DNA of 15,208 bases from Thiodiazotropha sp040507005 (lineage in GTDB: Bacteria; Pseudomonadota; Gammaproteobacteria; Chromatiales; Chromatiaceae). Location: the NCBI GenBank assembly GCA_040507005.1, contig JBEVVS010000150.1, forward strand, positions 1-15,208, in the 5' to 3' direction. Below the pieces are notes generated by a model that saw nothing but the letters and a program-made list of their open reading frames with translations, did not search any database and was not told the DNA's origin. Position numbers and translations under genes: made by a program. Positions 14,330-15,208 of this stretch are shown here, piece after piece. How positions within the stretch are numbered: position 1 is the first letter of the stretch; the number at the start of each line of letters is the position of its first letter.

Positions 14330-15208
14330 ATGAACGAAGATGAATTAGAAAACCTCTGTTTAGATTGGTTCCGCGAAGGCGGCTGGGATGTGCTGTATGG
14401 CCCCGATATCGCACCGGATGGCACCGATCCGCAGCGTGATGACTATGCTCAGGTCATTATCAAGCACGACCTGGAAGTGGCCTTTACCCATATCAACCCG
14501 CACCTGCCGCATGAATGTTTCGAGCAGGTGTTATCGAAACTCTCACAGGCTGAGAGTCTGGACCTGGTCACCAACAACCGGGCCTTTCATCGCCTGTTAC
14601 TGGAAGGGGTGCCTGTCGAATACAAGCAGGATGATGAGGTGCACAACGACCATGCGTTCTTGGTCGATTTTGATCAACTCGCCAACAACCGCTTTGTAGC
14701 GATCAATCAGTTTACCGTCAGCGGCACCAAGCAGCCGCGCCGACCGGATGTGATCTGTTTTATCAATGGTCTGCCCTTTGCAGTACTGGAGCTGAAAAGC
14801 CCCAGTGACGAGAACGCCGATATCTGGGACGCCTTCAACCAGTTGCAGACCTACAAAGACGAGATCGGCGACCTGTTTATCTTCAATGAGGCGCTGGTGG
14901 TCAGTGATGGTTACACGGCCAGGGTAGGTTCGCTCACTGCCAACCAGGAGCGTTTTATGCCCTGGCGCACCATTAAGCATGAAGATGACAAGCCGCTGCT
15001 GGAGTGGCAGTTGGAGACGCTGGTGCGTGGCTTTTTCGACCGGGAACTGTTTCTGGATTACATCCGCTATTTTGTGCTGTTTGAAACGGACGGCGAGACA
15101 ATTATCAAGAAAATCGCTGGGTACCATCAGTTCCATGCGGTGCGTGAGGCGGTCAAGGCGACGGTGATTGCCGCGCAAGAGATTGAAGGGGTCGCCCGTT
15201 TCTCTGCA
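14330..15208 (+). CDS. hsdR: Type I restriction enzyme endonuclease subunit, N-terminal part (cut by window end)
   Basis: The first 293 codons of HsdR, starting MNEDELENLCLDWFREGGWD. The HSDR_N nuclease domain is complete: RRPDVICFINGLPFAVLELK carries Asp140, Glu154 and Lys156 of the PD-(D/E)XK site, followed by a QxxxY motif (Gln171 to Tyr175 in AFNQLQTYKDEI). At the end, KIAGYHQFHAVREAV (Gln267) is the start of the helicase motor region, a Q-motif-like segment that precedes the Walker A motif. The motor and the C-terminal docking domain lie beyond the window, so I cannot compare them here with the FRG protein. The frame is open to the last base with no stop. Translation probably depends on kwaB (abutting stop and start); GAGGAA lies just upstream. 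GC-rich like hsdM, unlike the kwa genes. Confidence 0.93.
   Translation, partial: MNEDELENLCLDWFREGGWDVLYGPDIAPDGTDPQRDDYAQVIIKHDLEVAFTHINPHLPHECFEQVLSKLSQAESLDLVTNNRAFHRLLLEGVPVEYKQDDEVHNDHAFLVDFDQLANNRFVAINQFTVSGTKQPRRPDVICFINGLPFAVLELKSPSDENADIWDAFNQLQTYKDEIGDLFIFNEALVVSDGYTARVGSLTANQERFMPWRTIKHEDDKPLLEWQLETLVRGFFDRELFLDYIRYFVLFETDGETIIKKIAGYHQFHAVREAVKATVIAAQEIEGVARFSA

Noticed and set aside
14597..15178. 193-codon minus-strand frame and the plus frames 14388-14699 and 14979-15167
   Set aside because: These overlie the hsdR frame, which is continuous from 14330 to the end and has clear nuclease motifs.

Overview
The window looks like a piece of a gammaproteobacterial chromosome, possibly an environmental or sulfur-cycle lineage. 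The main clue is a gene at the left end whose product finishes in a VPLPA/PEP-CTERM sorting tail, common in environmental Proteobacteria with exosortases. The lineage is inference; no rRNA or housekeeping marker is present. A run of 10 N inside hsdM shows this is a draft scaffold.

Layout. (1) 1-1640: two genes for exported proteins, a small trypsin-like lipoprotein protease and a VPLPA-CTERM secreted protein with a visible promoter. (2) 1640-5790: an accessory zone of orphan genes with long AT-rich gaps: a zinc-ribbon/NTF2-like protein, a solo PD-(D/E)XK-type protein with a DUF4268-like C-terminus, a degenerate GIY-YIG-like nuclease with a C-terminal HTH, and (minus strand) a zinc-ribbon protein preceded by an overlapping 41-codon ORF. 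(3) 5900-8150: minus-strand genes typical of integrated elements (AlpA-like regulator, an 80-aa protein, a winged-helix-like protein and a 291-aa protein with a C-terminal HTH), plus an array of repeats with core TATACGTGTT. No integrase lies in the window. (4) 8150-15208: one long plus-strand defence operon: RHH regulator, hsdM, hsdS, FRG-domain gene, kwaA, kwaB, hsdR (cut by the window end). From hsdM to hsdR every junction overlaps or abuts, so the genes are very probably co-transcribed and translationally coupled.

How it works together. HsdM, HsdS and HsdR form a type I restriction-modification enzyme. Between hsdS and hsdR sit three cargo genes. kwaA (four-helix membrane protein) and kwaB (DUF4868) form a Kiwa anti-phage system. 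The FRG-domain protein ends in a segment strongly resembling the C-terminal helical domain of HsdR (the DUF3387/T1RH-like type), the part of HsdR families thought to contact the methylase core. This suggests the FRG protein docks on the M2S complex as an alternative or additional effector. The nested FRG plus Kiwa arrangement and the HsdR-like tail are the most interesting observations here. The small RHH protein at the head of the operon, next to an imperfect palindrome in the divergent intergenic region, is the likely transcriptional control.
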